From an uncultured Clostridia bacterium (GTDB lineage: Bacteria; Bacillota; Clostridia; Oscillospirales; Acutalibacteraceae), in assembly GCA_944376655.1 (NCBI GenBank), contig CALWDJ010000016.1, positions 1-50,952 on the forward strand: a DNA stretch of 50,952 bases. The letters run 5' to 3'. This document shows positions 16,342-24,868 of this stretch, piece by piece. A model generated the notes under the pieces. That model did not search any database and had not been told where the DNA came from. It saw nothing but the letters and a program-made list of their open reading frames with translations. Numbering within the stretch: position 1 is the first letter of the stretch; the number at the start of each line of letters is the position of its first letter. A program made the position numbers and the translations under genes.

Positions 16342-18390
16342 ATGACTTTAAGACAAAAACTGTCACAGCTTACGCAGCTTGACAGCAGCTTTTTCCTCAA
16401 ATACGGCACTTCCGAGCTTACCGGACCTCTGCACGGAATGAATATAAAAGAGGAAGATGTCGCTTGCTGCGGCAGCGTGCTGGGCGCGATAGGCGCAGAT
16501 GTTACCCGAGAGATACAGGAAAAGCATCTCGCCGCCGATCCGCTTAAAATACCTGTTCTGTTTATGCTGGACGTAATACACGGATTCAGAACCATTTTTC
16601 CGATAAATTTAGGCCTTGCCTGTGCGTGGGAGCCGGAGACGGCAAGGCAGGCGGCGGAAATATCCGCGAAAGAAGCCGCGGCTTCCGGAATTCATGTTTC
16701 CTTCGCTCCTATGGAGGACCTTGTGCGTGACCCGAGATGGGGCAGGGTGATGGAATCGACCGGAGAGGACCCGTATCTCAATTCGCTCTACTCGGCGGCG
16801 TTTGTAAAAGGCTTTCAGGGAAATGACCTGCGCGAGCCTGACAGGGTCGCCGCCTGCATAAAGCATATCGCGGGATACGGCGCGGCGGAGGCCGGCAGGG
16901 ATTACAATACTACGGAAATAGGGCTTAATACCCTTTTTGAGTTTTATATGCCCGCGTACCGCGCGGCGGTCGATGCCGGAGCTGCGATGGCTATGGCGTC
17001 TTTCAACGCGCTCAACGGTGTCCCCTCAACCGCGAACAGATGGCTCCTCAACGACATACTGCGTAAGAAATGGGGCTTCAAGGGAACGGTGATTTCCGAC
17101 TGGGGAGCGGTAGAGAAGCTGCGTATGCACGGTGTGGCGAAAGACCGTAAGGAAGCGGCTTACAAGGCGCTTAACGCCGGTATTGATATTGAAATGATGA
17201 CCTCCGATTATCTTCAGTTCGGGGAAGAGCTTGTAAGAGAGGGAAAAATAAACGAGGCGGAAATTGACGCAGCAGTGCTCAGAGTACTCGACTTGAAAGA
17301 CCGTCTCGGACTTTTTGAGGACCCGTACAGAAGCGCGTCGGCGGATAACGAAAAGCTCCTGCTGCTTTGCGAAGAGCACAGAAAAGCGGCTTGCGAAGCG
17401 GCGGCGAAAAGCATGGTACTGCTTGAAAACAACGGCATACTTCCGCTTAAGAAAGGTATGCGCGTCGCTTTGATCGGACCGTTTGCCGAAGGAAAGGACA
17501 TTCTCGGCGGCTGGGGCTGCACCGGAAGATTTGACGAAACGGTTTCGGTATACGACGCCGTAAAGGCTTCGGGATACTTCAGCGAGGTGACCGCCGCATA
17601 CGGCGCCGGATTTGACGGCGCTGATGATGCCGAGCTTGAAAAAGCGGTAAAAACGGCGGAAAATTCCGATGTCGCGGTGCTTTTGATAGGCGAGCATCAG
17701 GATATGAGCGGCGAGGCGGCAAGCAGAACCGATATTTCGCTTCCGGCGGCGCAGAAAAAGCTGTTTGATAAAATAGTAAAAACAGGCAAGCCGGTTATTA
17801 CCGTGATATTCAGCGGAAGACCGCTGCTGCTTTCGGAAACAGCCGAAAGGAGCGAAGCGCTTATACAGGCGTGGTTTCCGGGAACAGAGGGCGGCAGAGC
17901 GGTCGCCGACCTGATTACGGGAAAGACCGAGCCGCAGGGAAGGCTTACAATGTCTTTCCCGAGAAATATGGGGCAGATACCGCTTTATTATAACGCTTTT
18001 TCAACCGGCAGACCCGTGACCGGAGAAAATCCGGCTGAACGTTATCTTTCAAAGTATATAGACTCTCCCAACACTCCGCTTTATCCCTTCGGATACGGAC
18101 TTTCATATTCACACACGGAAATAAGCGGGGTTTCCTGCGAGGTATCGGGTGATAAGGCGACGGTTACCGCGGAAGTGAAAAATACCGGTGAGCGTGAGAC
18201 GACCGAGACGGTGCAGATTTATATAAGGGATATGTACGCAAGCGTGGTAAGACCGGTAAAGCAGTTAAAGGCATTCAAAAAGGTTCGCCTGATGCCCGGC
18301 GAAAGCGAAAAAATCATCTTTGAGCTCGGCAGGGAGAGCTTTTCGTTCTACAAGGAGGACGGCGACCTGCATTTCGAGGGCGGACGGTAA
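16342..18390 (+). CDS. GH3 beta-glucosidase, truncated at both ends
   Basis: A 682-residue family-3 glycoside hydrolase of the BglX type in the usual order: TIM barrel (to about 340), alpha/beta sandwich (about 355-550) and fibronectin-III-like domain (about 600-680). The nucleophile is Asp253 in VISDWG; the KHIAGYG motif is present. It would remove beta-linked glucose from short oligosaccharides; there is no signal peptide, so it acts inside the cell. The homology starts upstream of the ATG (in-frame FAEK precedes MTLRQKLSQL), there is no ribosome site, and an in-frame stop lies 30 bases upstream, so the normal first ~10 residues are missing. The C-terminus ends early, at HFEGGR, exactly where the next GH3 fragment begins. 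Confidence 0.8.
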   Translation: MTLRQKLSQLTQLDSSFFLKYGTSELTGPLHGMNIKEEDVACCGSVLGAIGADVTREIQEKHLAADPLKIPVLFMLDVIHGFRTIFPINLGLACAWEPETARQAAEISAKEAAASGIHVSFAPMEDLVRDPRWGRVMESTGEDPYLNSLYSAAFVKGFQGNDLREPDRVAACIKHIAGYGAAEAGRDYNTTEIGLNTLFEFYMPAYRAAVDAGAAMAMASFNALNGVPSTANRWLLNDILRKKWGFKGTVISDWGAVEKLRMHGVAKDRKEAAYKALNAGIDIEMMTSDYLQFGEELVREGKINEAEIDAAVLRVLDLKDRLGLFEDPYRSASADNEKLLLLCEEHRKAACEAAAKSMVLLENNGILPLKKGMRVALIGPFAEGKDILGGWGCTGRFDETVSVYDAVKASGYFSEVTAAYGAGFDGADDAELEKAVKTAENSDVAVLLIGEHQDMSGEAASRTDISLPAAQKKLFDKIVKTGKPVITVIFSGRPLLLSETAERSEALIQAWFPGTEGGRAVADLITGKTEPQGRLTMSFPRNMGQIPLYYNAFSTGRPVTGENPAERYLSKYIDSPNTPLYPFGYGLSYSHTEISGVSCEVSGDKATVTAEVKNTGERETTETVQIYIRDMYASVVRPVKQLKAFKKVRLMPGESEKIIFELGRESFSFYKEDGDLHFEGGR

Positions 18391-19099
18391 TAACGGAGTC
18401 AATATAAAGAAGCATAATATCGGTATGCCTTCAAGCACAATGGTAAGCGCCACCTTTAATAAGGAGCTGGCGTACAAGGTTGGCAGGGTGATAGCCGAGG
18501 AAGCGGTAGAAAACAATATCAGGCTGCTGCTCGGACCGGCTATGAACCTGCACCGCAATCCGCTTAACGGCAGAAACGCGGAGTATTTCTCGGAGGATCC
18601 GGTGCTTGCGGGAACCATGGCGGGCTGGCAGAACAAGGGCTTTCAGGACTGCGGCGTGGCAGGCTGTATAAAGCATATAGCCGCGAATAACTGCGAGGCG
18701 CTGCGTAAAAGGAGCCACAGCATTATGAGCGAGCGGACGCTGCGCGAGATATATTTGAAACCCTTTATGATAGCCTTCGGTATTGAAATGCCGGCGACCG
18801 TAATGACCGGGTACAACGCACTGAACGGCTGCTTCTGCGATGAGGACAGTGAGCTTATACACGGTATACTCCGTGAGGAAATGGGCTTTGACGGCTTTGT
18901 AATGTCCGACTGGAACTCATATGACACATCTGATATGTGCGCTATGGTAAACGCCGGTGTAAGCTGGCTGACACCGGGTTCTGACTCTGACGAAAGGGTG
19001 CTTCCGCTCCTTGAGGGACTGAAAGCCGGTAAAATTACCCGTGAACAGCTCGAGGAAAACATATATTTTCTTATAAAAACTATACTGAAATATGTATGA
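18384..19099 (+). pseudogene. headless GH3 fragment (TIM barrel only)
   Basis: About 235 residues with strong GH3 features: DGNNGVN (a DGPxGVx-type strand), PSSTMVSATFNKELAYKVG, KHIAANN, and the nucleophile Asp in VMSDWN. It is another subfamily from the GH3 before it. The sequence joins the frame around 18384, overlapping the end of the first gene, and no sensible start or ribosome site exists at that point. It ends naturally (LIKTILKYV) and is followed at once by a strong terminator. Ending on the TIM barrel fits the circularly permuted GH3 enzymes known from Ruminococcus and Butyrivibrio, whose N-terminal sandwich half would be the part deleted. Likely inactive as a gene. Confidence 0.65.
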
Positions 19100-19107
19100 T
19101 ACTGTTT

Positions 19108-19143
19108 CCGGACAGCGGTTTTTCCGCTGTCCGGATTTTTTAT
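19108..19143 (+). terminator. strong intrinsic terminator after GH3 fragment
   Basis: CCGGACAGCGG (19108-19118) and CCGCTGTCCGG (19124-19134) form a perfect 11-bp stem with a short T loop, followed by ATTTTTT. Confidence 0.95.
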
Positions 19144-19197
19144 ATCATTGCAATTCGTTTTTTAAAGAAAAGTTTACAGAATGTGCATATGTGCCGC

Positions 19198-19226
19198 TTG
19201 AAATCGGAAAATAAAAATGTTATATT
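19198..19226 (+). promoter_or_regulatory. promoter of the 19255 gene
   Basis: TTGAAA (19198-19203), 17-base spacer, TATATT (19221-19226) with TG one base before the -10 (extended -10). Confidence 0.7.
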
Positions 19227-19254
19227 TAACTAAAGTGTGTCAGAGGGTGAATAA

Positions 19255-20016
19255 ATGGCTGAAAAGAAAACAAATGAAATACTTGAGGAGCAGCGCCGCG
19301 CGAGACAGGAATTTTTGGATCTGAAAAAAATGCAGCAGGGCGAAATGGAGGCTCCGCCGAAGCCGAGCGAGGTCGCGATTGTTCCTAAAACCCCGAAGGA
19401 AAAATGGGATAATTTCTGGTTCCAGTACAAATGGTACGTTATAGCGATAACGGCGATAACCGTCGTTGTGGCGGTTATGGTGGCGCAGTGCGCCACAAGA
19501 ACGGCGTATGATTACGAGGTAGTGCTGTTTTCGTACACATCGGTGCTTGATGAGCAGGCGGAAAATATAGCGGATTATATTGAAAAATACGCCGAGGATA
19601 TGAACGGCGACGGCGAGGTAAACGTTCAGATATTAAACTGCAGCTTTACCGATTCCGATACAAACTCTCAGTACAGATACACCATGATGACAAAGCTGCA
19701 GGTGACAATAGCCGGCGATCAGAATGCCATGCTTTACATTACCGATGAGGACGCATATGAATATCTCGATCAAATTTCCGACGGTGAGAGCTTTCTTGAA
19801 GGTGAGCCTTATAAGCTCGGCAGCGATTTTTATGAGGCAACTGCCGATGATGAGTGGGGAGAGCTGCCTGAGGGTCTTACAATATCCTGCCGCAGGGTGA
19901 GCGGGACTACTTTCGATAAATCGGACGAGGCAAAAGAAAATTATGACGCGGCGCAGGATATTCTTGAAAAGATAAAAGCGGAGGATACCGGCACGGACGG
20001 AACCGCCGAACAATAA
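19255..20016 (+). CDS. single-pass membrane protein, unknown function
   Basis: A 253-residue protein. The N-terminal 55 residues are charged, helical and cytoplasmic (MAEKKTNEILEEQRRARQEF), then one membrane helix (about 62-80), with about 170 residues outside. The outer part is acidic and contains the EF-hand-like string DMNGDGEV (about 121-128), whose significance is unclear. Ribosome site GAGGGTGA is a few bases before ATG. It is followed by a flavin-reductase gene after 29 bases, probably one transcript. No family recognised. Confidence 0.8.
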   Translation: MAEKKTNEILEEQRRARQEFLDLKKMQQGEMEAPPKPSEVAIVPKTPKEKWDNFWFQYKWYVIAITAITVVVAVMVAQCATRTAYDYEVVLFSYTSVLDEQAENIADYIEKYAEDMNGDGEVNVQILNCSFTDSDTNSQYRYTMMTKLQVTIAGDQNAMLYITDEDAYEYLDQISDGESFLEGEPYKLGSDFYEATADDEWGELPEGLTISCRRVSGTTFDKSDEAKENYDAAQDILEKIKAEDTGTDGTAEQ

Positions 20017-20045
20017 TCGGCGGGAATGTGAAAGGAGAAAAGTCT

Positions 20046-20609
20046 ATGAGAAAGAATTTCGGAAAAAAGACATGGGTGTATCCCATGCCGGTCTTCATCG
20101 TGGCTGCCTACGGTGAAAACGGAAAGCCCTGCTGTATGAATGCGGCTTGGGGCGGAATTTACGATACCGATCAGATAATGCTCTGCCTTGCGGATAACCA
20201 TAAAACCACCGCGAATATAAAGGCTTCGGGCGCTTTTACCGTAAGCATAGCGGACGAGAAGCATATTACAGAGGCGGATTATGTCGGCATAGTTTCCGGC
20301 AATACTGTTCCCGATAAAATGGAGAAAGCCGGTCTTCACACCGTAAAGTCTGAGTTTGTAAACGCTCCGGTTATAACCGAGTTTCCGATGACCGTTGAGT
20401 GCAGCCTCTTGAAATTCAATGAGGACGGAATCTGCATAGGTCAGATAGTAAACGTCTCGGCTGATGAATCGGTACTTGGCGCTGACGGGGAGATAGACCC
20501 GGGCAAGCTCGGAGCGATTACGTTTGACAGTGTTCACGGTACATATTTAAAGCTGGGTGAAAAGGTAGGAAACGCTTTTTCAGACGGTAAGAAAATTAAA
20601 CAGGACTGA
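20046..20609 (+). CDS. flavin reductase-like FMN-binding split-barrel protein
   Basis: A 187-residue protein of the flavin reductase-like (DIM6/NTAB) family. Features seen are PVFIVAAYGENGKP.C.NAAWGG, the segment KTTANIKASGAFTVSIAD, and the late THGTYL-like VHGTYLKLG. Members bind FMN; many reduce flavins with NAD(P)H or act as small redox proteins. The start at 20046 is chosen because AAAGGAG lies 8 bases upstream; an upstream ATG at 20028 precedes that ribosome site. It is the second gene of the 19255 transcript. Substrate unknown. Confidence 0.85.
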   Translation: MRKNFGKKTWVYPMPVFIVAAYGENGKPCCMNAAWGGIYDTDQIMLCLADNHKTTANIKASGAFTVSIADEKHITEADYVGIVSGNTVPDKMEKAGLHTVKSEFVNAPVITEFPMTVECSLLKFNEDGICIGQIVNVSADESVLGADGEIDPGKLGAITFDSVHGTYLKLGEKVGNAFSDGKKIKQD

Positions 20610-20741
20610 CGCCGCGGCGTTTGCGACGTAATAAAGATTTAAAACAGTCCTTAATTAAGCAAACAATTATCCTCAGTTAACAAAAACACCGCAGAGAGCC
20701 GCTTTGCCTGTGAAAGCGGGAAAATATTGCAGGGTTTGGCG

Positions 20742-20770
20742 TTGATTGCGCGCGTTTTTTGTTATATAAT
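20742..20770 (+). promoter_or_regulatory. fucO promoter
   Basis: TTGATT (20742-20747), exact 17-base spacer, perfect TATAAT (20765-20770). It precedes the fucO start by 36 bases. Confidence 0.85.
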
Positions 20771-20805
20771 TAAAATGAAATAATTTATAGGAAAGGTGAA
20801 TCCTT

Positions 20806-21951
20806 ATGAACAAATTTATGTTGAACGAAACCTCATATCACGGCTCGGGAGCTATAAACGCTATCCCCGACGAGATTAAGAGCCGCGGCTTCAAAAAAGC
20901 GTTTGTGGCTTCCGATCCCGATCTTGTCAAGTTCGGCGTTTCAAAGAAGGTTACCGATATTCTCGATAAAGAGGGTATTGAGTACAAGCTCTACACCGAT
21001 ATCAAGGCTAACCCGACCATCGAGAACGTACAGCACGGCGTTGAGGAATTCAAGGCCTGCGGCGCTGACTGCATAGTTGCTATCGGAGGCGGCTCTTCAA
21101 TGGATACCGCCAAGGCTATCGGCATTATCATCACAAACCCCGAGTTTGCCGATGTCCGCTCACTTGAGGGCGTAGCTCCCACAAAGAACAAGTGCGTTCC
21201 GATAATCGCTGTTCCGACAACCGCGGGAACCGCTGCTGAGGTTACCATCAACTATGTTATCACCGATGTTGAGAAGAAGCGCAAGTTTGTCTGCGTTGAC
21301 GCTCACGATATTCCGGTTGTGGCTGTCGTTGATCCGGATATGATGGCTACAATGCCCGCTTCCCTTACCGCCGCTACCGGTATGGACGCTCTTACACACG
21401 CTATCGAGGGCTACATAACAAAGGGCGCGTGGGAGCTTTCGGATATGTTCCATATCAAGGCTATTGAGGTTATCGCGCGTTCTCTGCGCGGCGCCGTAAA
21501 GAACGAGCAGGACGGCAGAGACGGTATGGCTCTCGGTCAGTACATCGCCGGAATGGGCTTCTCGAACGTAGGTCTCGGTGTTGACCACTCAATGGCTCAC
21601 ACCCTTTCGGCTTACTATGATACTCCTCACGGCAAGGCCTGCGCTATTCTTCTGCCGACCGTTATGGCGTACAATGCCGAATACACCGGCGAGAAATACC
21701 GCGATATAGCCAAGGCTATGGGCGTTGAGGGCGTAGACGGTATGTCTCAGGCTGAATACCGCAAGGCCGCGGTTGACGCTGTACGTCAGCTTGCCGAGGA
21801 CGTAGGAATCCCGACCACTCTTAAGGGAATCGTCAAGGAAGAGGATATTCCGGAGCTTGCAAAGTCCGCTTACGCAGACGCCTGTCGCCCCGGCAACCCG
21901 AGAGAGACAAGCGAGGAAGAAATCGCAGAGCTTTACAGGAGCCTGATGTAA
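20806..21951 (+). CDS. fucO: lactaldehyde reductase / 1,2-propanediol oxidoreductase
   Basis: A 381-residue iron-containing (group III) alcohol dehydrogenase very similar to E. coli FucO along its whole length: LNET near the start, GGGSSMDTAKAIGI nucleotide-binding loop, PTTAGTAAEVTINYVITD, GMDALTHAIEGYITKGAW, and the metal-binding HSMAH...TPHG. It reduces L-lactaldehyde to 1,2-propanediol with NADH during fucose or rhamnose fermentation, or may serve as a general alcohol dehydrogenase. It stands alone between its own promoter and terminator. Its codon choice (GCT, GTT, ATC, CGC, GAG) is more biased than its neighbours, a sign of high expression. Confidence 0.92.
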   Translation: MNKFMLNETSYHGSGAINAIPDEIKSRGFKKAFVASDPDLVKFGVSKKVTDILDKEGIEYKLYTDIKANPTIENVQHGVEEFKACGADCIVAIGGGSSMDTAKAIGIIITNPEFADVRSLEGVAPTKNKCVPIIAVPTTAGTAAEVTINYVITDVEKKRKFVCVDAHDIPVVAVVDPDMMATMPASLTAATGMDALTHAIEGYITKGAWELSDMFHIKAIEVIARSLRGAVKNEQDGRDGMALGQYIAGMGFSNVGLGVDHSMAHTLSAYYDTPHGKACAILLPTVMAYNAEYTGEKYRDIAKAMGVEGVDGMSQAEYRKAAVDAVRQLAEDVGIPTTLKGIVKEEDIPELAKSAYADACRPGNPRETSEEEIAELYRSLM

Positions 21952-21966
21952 CAGCGTATAAAACAG

Positions 21967-22004
21967 AAAACTGCCGCTCTTTAAACCGGAGCGGCAGTTT
22001 TTTA
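21967..22004. terminator. bidirectional terminator between fucO and cyclophilin gene
   Basis: CTGCCGCTC (21971-21979) pairs with GAGCGGCAG (21989-21997), flanked by A-run and T-run, so it can serve both convergent genes. Confidence 0.9.
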
Positions 22005-22006
22005 TA

Positions 22007-22597
22007 TCAGTCGGTTATAACTATCGATTCTATTACGGGCTGGTTTTCCTTTGCTACCATACCGTCTGACGTGGGAGTGTTTTCGGCTATGGCGTCAACC
22101 ACGTCCATACCGTCGGTCACATGTCCGAAAGCGGCGTACTGACCGTCGAGATGAGTGCCGTCGGCGTGCATAATAAAGAACTGTGATGAGGCGCTGTTGT
22201 AATCACTGCTGCGCGCCATTGAAATAACGCCTCTTGTATGCGAGATATTGTTTTCAATGCCGTTAAGCTCAAATTCGCCTGTAATTGTTTTGTCGCTCCC
22301 TCCGGTGCTGTCGCCCTTCGGGTCGCCGCCCTGTATCATAAAGCCGGATATTACGCGGTGGAAGGTAAGGCCGTCGTAAAAGCCGCTTTTGGCAAGCTCA
22401 ACAAAGTTTTTCACGGTTATGGGCGCCGTGTCGCCGTCAAGCTCTACCTTTATCTCGCCGTAGTCCTTTACCGTTATTATCGCGTGATGTATTCCGTAGG
22501 CTTCCGCTTTCTCACCGCCGGACGATTTGCCGCAGGAGCAGAGCGCCGCGACCAGCAGGACGGACAAAACCGCCGCCGTAATTTTTTTAATGCTCAT
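22007..22597 (-). CDS. peptidyl-prolyl cis-trans isomerase, cyclophilin-type lipoprotein
   Basis: About 196 residues. The N-terminus is a lipoprotein signal ending in a lipobox-like LCSC, so the protein is tethered outside the membrane. The cyclophilin domain follows, with FHRVISGFMIQGGDP, the SQFFI strand and HLDGQYAAFGHV. It isomerises prolyl bonds and helps fold secreted proteins. The start at ATG (22597) is preferred to the GTG three codons upstream because GGAAAGG then has normal spacing. It overlaps the end of the dacA gene by 11 bases and is co-transcribed with it. Confidence 0.92.
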   Translation of the reverse strand: MSIKKITAAVLSVLLVAALCSCGKSSGGEKAEAYGIHHAIITVKDYGEIKVELDGDTAPITVKNFVELAKSGFYDGLTFHRVISGFMIQGGDPKGDSTGGSDKTITGEFELNGIENNISHTRGVISMARSSDYNSASSQFFIMHADGTHLDGQYAAFGHVTDGMDVVDAIAENTPTSDGMVAKENQPVIESIVITD

Positions 22598-23933
22598 TTC
22601 TGTCACCTTTCCTTTTGCCGTAGGGTATATATTTTACCTTGCGCTTTCTTATTCTCGCGATATTCAGCTTTATAATCATAAGAATGAAGATGAGTATCGC
22701 TATCGCTATCAGCGCGTACACTATTTTCATATATACCGAGCCGAAAAATTCCTTTACATAGCGAAGAGCGATAAGCAGCCTGCTTTCCTTTACGTTATTT
22801 CCCGCCACAAGATTTACGGTTCCTATTACCTGCTCGGCGTAGATTATTTCTGCGGTGCCGAGAACGTCACCTTTTTTGACCGGAGCGTCGACGCTCTCAC
22901 TTGAAAGGGAGGTCTTGACCACTATCGTTGAATCGTCGGCGTCGTTAGGCAGGACAGATACGAACGGCTCCTCGAAATAGAGGGGTACGAAATCGGTGTC
23001 AAGCGACAGCTCAACCGGCATTTCGCAGACCGGCTCGGTTGAGTTCGCGACCTCTTTAAAAGAAAAATTATTGAACGCCCAGCGGTAAAGGTCTGCGCTT
23101 TCGGTGAACTCATAGCGCTTATCGCCGGTTGTAGGGCAGTTCATAAGTATGCACATGTAATTGTAGCCGTTATACGAAGCGGTGCTTACAAGACAGCGGC
23201 CCGCCTCGTCGGTGTAACCCGTTTTTACGCCTTTCGCGTACTGGTAATAGTAATTCGTGGTATTGTCCTGAAGAAGGTTTGTCGTGGATATGACCCGCTC
23301 GCCTGACATATTTGTCGCCTTGATCGTATATCTTGTTGTCTCGCAGACCTCTTTGAAGGTATCGTTTTTAAGCGCGTACTCGGTGAGCGTGTATATATCT
23401 CTTACCGTGGTATAGTTGTTTTCGTCGTGCAGTCCCACCGGATTGGCGTAGTGCGTGGAATCAAGACCCAGTTCGACCGCTTTGCCGTTCATCATGGCGA
23501 CAAAGTTCTCAACGCTTCCGCCGTAATATATCGCCGCCAGAATGGCGCAGTCGCCGAACGAGGACATCAGCACGGTATAAACAAGGTCGGTCTGGGTTAT
23601 CTCCTCTCCTATCTGGAGATTTGAAACCGCGCTCCCGGTTCCGGATATTAGCCGCTGTACCTCCTCGGTCATGGCAACCTTGCCGTCGGGGTCGTACTTA
23701 TCGCTTTCAAGCATAAGCGTTACGGTCATTATTTTGGTGATTGACGCGGGGTACAGCTTCTGGTCTATATTATTGCTGTAAAGAATCTCGCCCGTATCAA
23801 GTGAGACGAGCATACCCGCTTTTGCGGTTATATCAAAGCCCGTAACCTCATAGGCTTTAACGGTTACAGGGCAGAAAATCACCGAAAAAATCAGAAAAGC
23901 AGAAAAAAGAAAAGAAAAAAATCTTTTTAGCAT
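22587..23933 (-). CDS. dacA: D-alanyl-D-alanine carboxypeptidase (PBP5 type)
   Basis: A 448-residue serine peptidase that trims the last D-Ala from peptidoglycan stems. It has a signal peptide (1-27), the SITK active site (Ser64, Lys67), and KTG in GVKTGYTDE. The middle SxN motif is altered: the expected position reads SFG (125-127), followed by Asp128. A second beta domain (about 295-395) and a membrane helix (about 405-428) with a basic tail follow, so the protein is anchored at the C-terminus. First gene of a two-gene unit with the cyclophilin. Ribosome site GGGAG, 6 bases before ATG. Confidence 0.9.
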   Translation of the reverse strand: MLKRFFSFLFSAFLIFSVIFCPVTVKAYEVTGFDITAKAGMLVSLDTGEILYSNNIDQKLYPASITKIMTVTLMLESDKYDPDGKVAMTEEVQRLISGTGSAVSNLQIGEEITQTDLVYTVLMSSFGDCAILAAIYYGGSVENFVAMMNGKAVELGLDSTHYANPVGLHDENNYTTVRDIYTLTEYALKNDTFKEVCETTRYTIKATNMSGERVISTTNLLQDNTTNYYYQYAKGVKTGYTDEAGRCLVSTASYNGYNYMCILMNCPTTGDKRYEFTESADLYRWAFNNFSFKEVANSTEPVCEMPVELSLDTDFVPLYFEEPFVSVLPNDADDSTIVVKTSLSSESVDAPVKKGDVLGTAEIIYAEQVIGTVNLVAGNNVKESRLLIALRYVKEFFGSVYMKIVYALIAIAILIFILMIIKLNIARIRKRKVKYIPYGKRKGDRNEH

Positions 23934-24029
23934 AGAAATCTCCCTGAATATATAGTATAATAAAAAATAATCATTGTATTATTATAACATAAATTAAAAT
24001 AAATAAAAGGGTTAATTTGAAAACGGCAG

Positions 24030-24788
24030 GTGAATTTTACGGTTTACATAACAGGCGATATGCATGGCTGTCTCGAACGGCTTTACGACCGCGGCTTCAG
24101 AAGACTTAAAAGCGGTGATGTTCTTATAGTCTGCGGTGATTTCGGATATATTTTCGCGGGCGGCAAAACCGAGCGGCAGGTTATAGACTATCTGGCGACA
24201 AGGCGGTTTGTCACTGCGTTTGTTGACGGCACGCACGATAATCTGAACACTATAAACCGTTCGCGCGTGACCTGCTGGCACGGCGGAATGGTACACAGAA
24301 TAAAAGGAAACCTCATTCATCTTATGAGGGGACAGATATTTGAAATAGAGGGTCACAGCTTTTTCACCTTCGGCGGCGGCGAAAGCACCGATAAGGATAT
24401 GAGGGTGGAGCAGGGCAACTGGTGGCGCGAGGAGGAGCCGTCTCCGGCGGAAATGGCGGAGGGGGCGAAGCGGCTTGACGAGGCGGGTCTTAAGGTTGAT
24501 TACATAATAACCCACGAGCCGCCGTCACTTGTCAAAAGCGCCATACTGATGCGCCGCGGCGGCCCCGACAGGGTAAATAAGCTAAACGGCTATCTTGAGG
24601 AAATAGGACGCTCCTGCGAGTTTAAGCACTGGTACTTCGGCTCGCTTCACGATGACAGGGTGATAACCGAGCGCCACACCTGTGTTTTTAAGGAGATGAT
24701 CCCGGTGAGCGGCGGCTCATATCCGGCGAAAAAAGCCCGAAAAACCGCCTCAAGCGACGAAAACGGGCTGTTTATGATGAATACTTGA
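24030..24788 (+). CDS. metallophosphoesterase (calcineurin-like)
   Basis: A 252-residue cytoplasmic protein with the signature steps of the family: GDMHG (near residue 9), GDFGY (about 36), GTHDN in place of the usual GNHD/E (about 67), HEP (about 165) and a late GSLHDD. It binds two metals and hydrolyses phosphoesters; the substrate is unknown. The start is a GTG directly after an in-frame stop region with a weak ribosome site, so the exact start is uncertain. It stands alone and is divergent from dacA. Confidence 0.85.
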   Translation: MNFTVYITGDMHGCLERLYDRGFRRLKSGDVLIVCGDFGYIFAGGKTERQVIDYLATRRFVTAFVDGTHDNLNTINRSRVTCWHGGMVHRIKGNLIHLMRGQIFEIEGHSFFTFGGGESTDKDMRVEQGNWWREEEPSPAEMAEGAKRLDEAGLKVDYIITHEPPSLVKSAILMRRGGPDRVNKLNGYLEEIGRSCEFKHWYFGSLHDDRVITERHTCVFKEMIPVSGGSYPAKKARKTASSDENGLFMMNT

Positions 24789-24794
24789 CATATA

Positions 24795-24803
24795 TGGTAT
24801 AAT
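24795..24803 (+). promoter_or_regulatory. extended -10 promoter of the pseudokinase gene
   Basis: TGGTATAAT is an extended -10 element 66 bases before the gene. No good -35 is found at the right distance. A GCGGAC/GTCCGC hairpin (about 24828-24853) lies in the leader. Confidence 0.55.
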
Positions 24804-24868
24804 GTTTTTATAAAAAACCTTTTTAAGCGGACACATATTCAGTTATGTCCGCGTATCGGAGGGAACAT

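Noticed and set aside
18320-18383. Upstream start of the second GH3 at 18320
   Set aside because: The first ~20 codons translate to low-complexity residues from the other frame of the first GH3, with no ribosome site.
19618-19645. EF-hand or dockerin-like call for DMNGDGEV in the 19255 protein
   Set aside because: Only one short loop-like string, without the helix pattern or second repeat of a dockerin.
24785-24803. TTGACA next to TATAAT as a full promoter
   Set aside because: The two are only 7 bases apart, so TTGACA cannot serve as the -35; only the extended -10 is kept.
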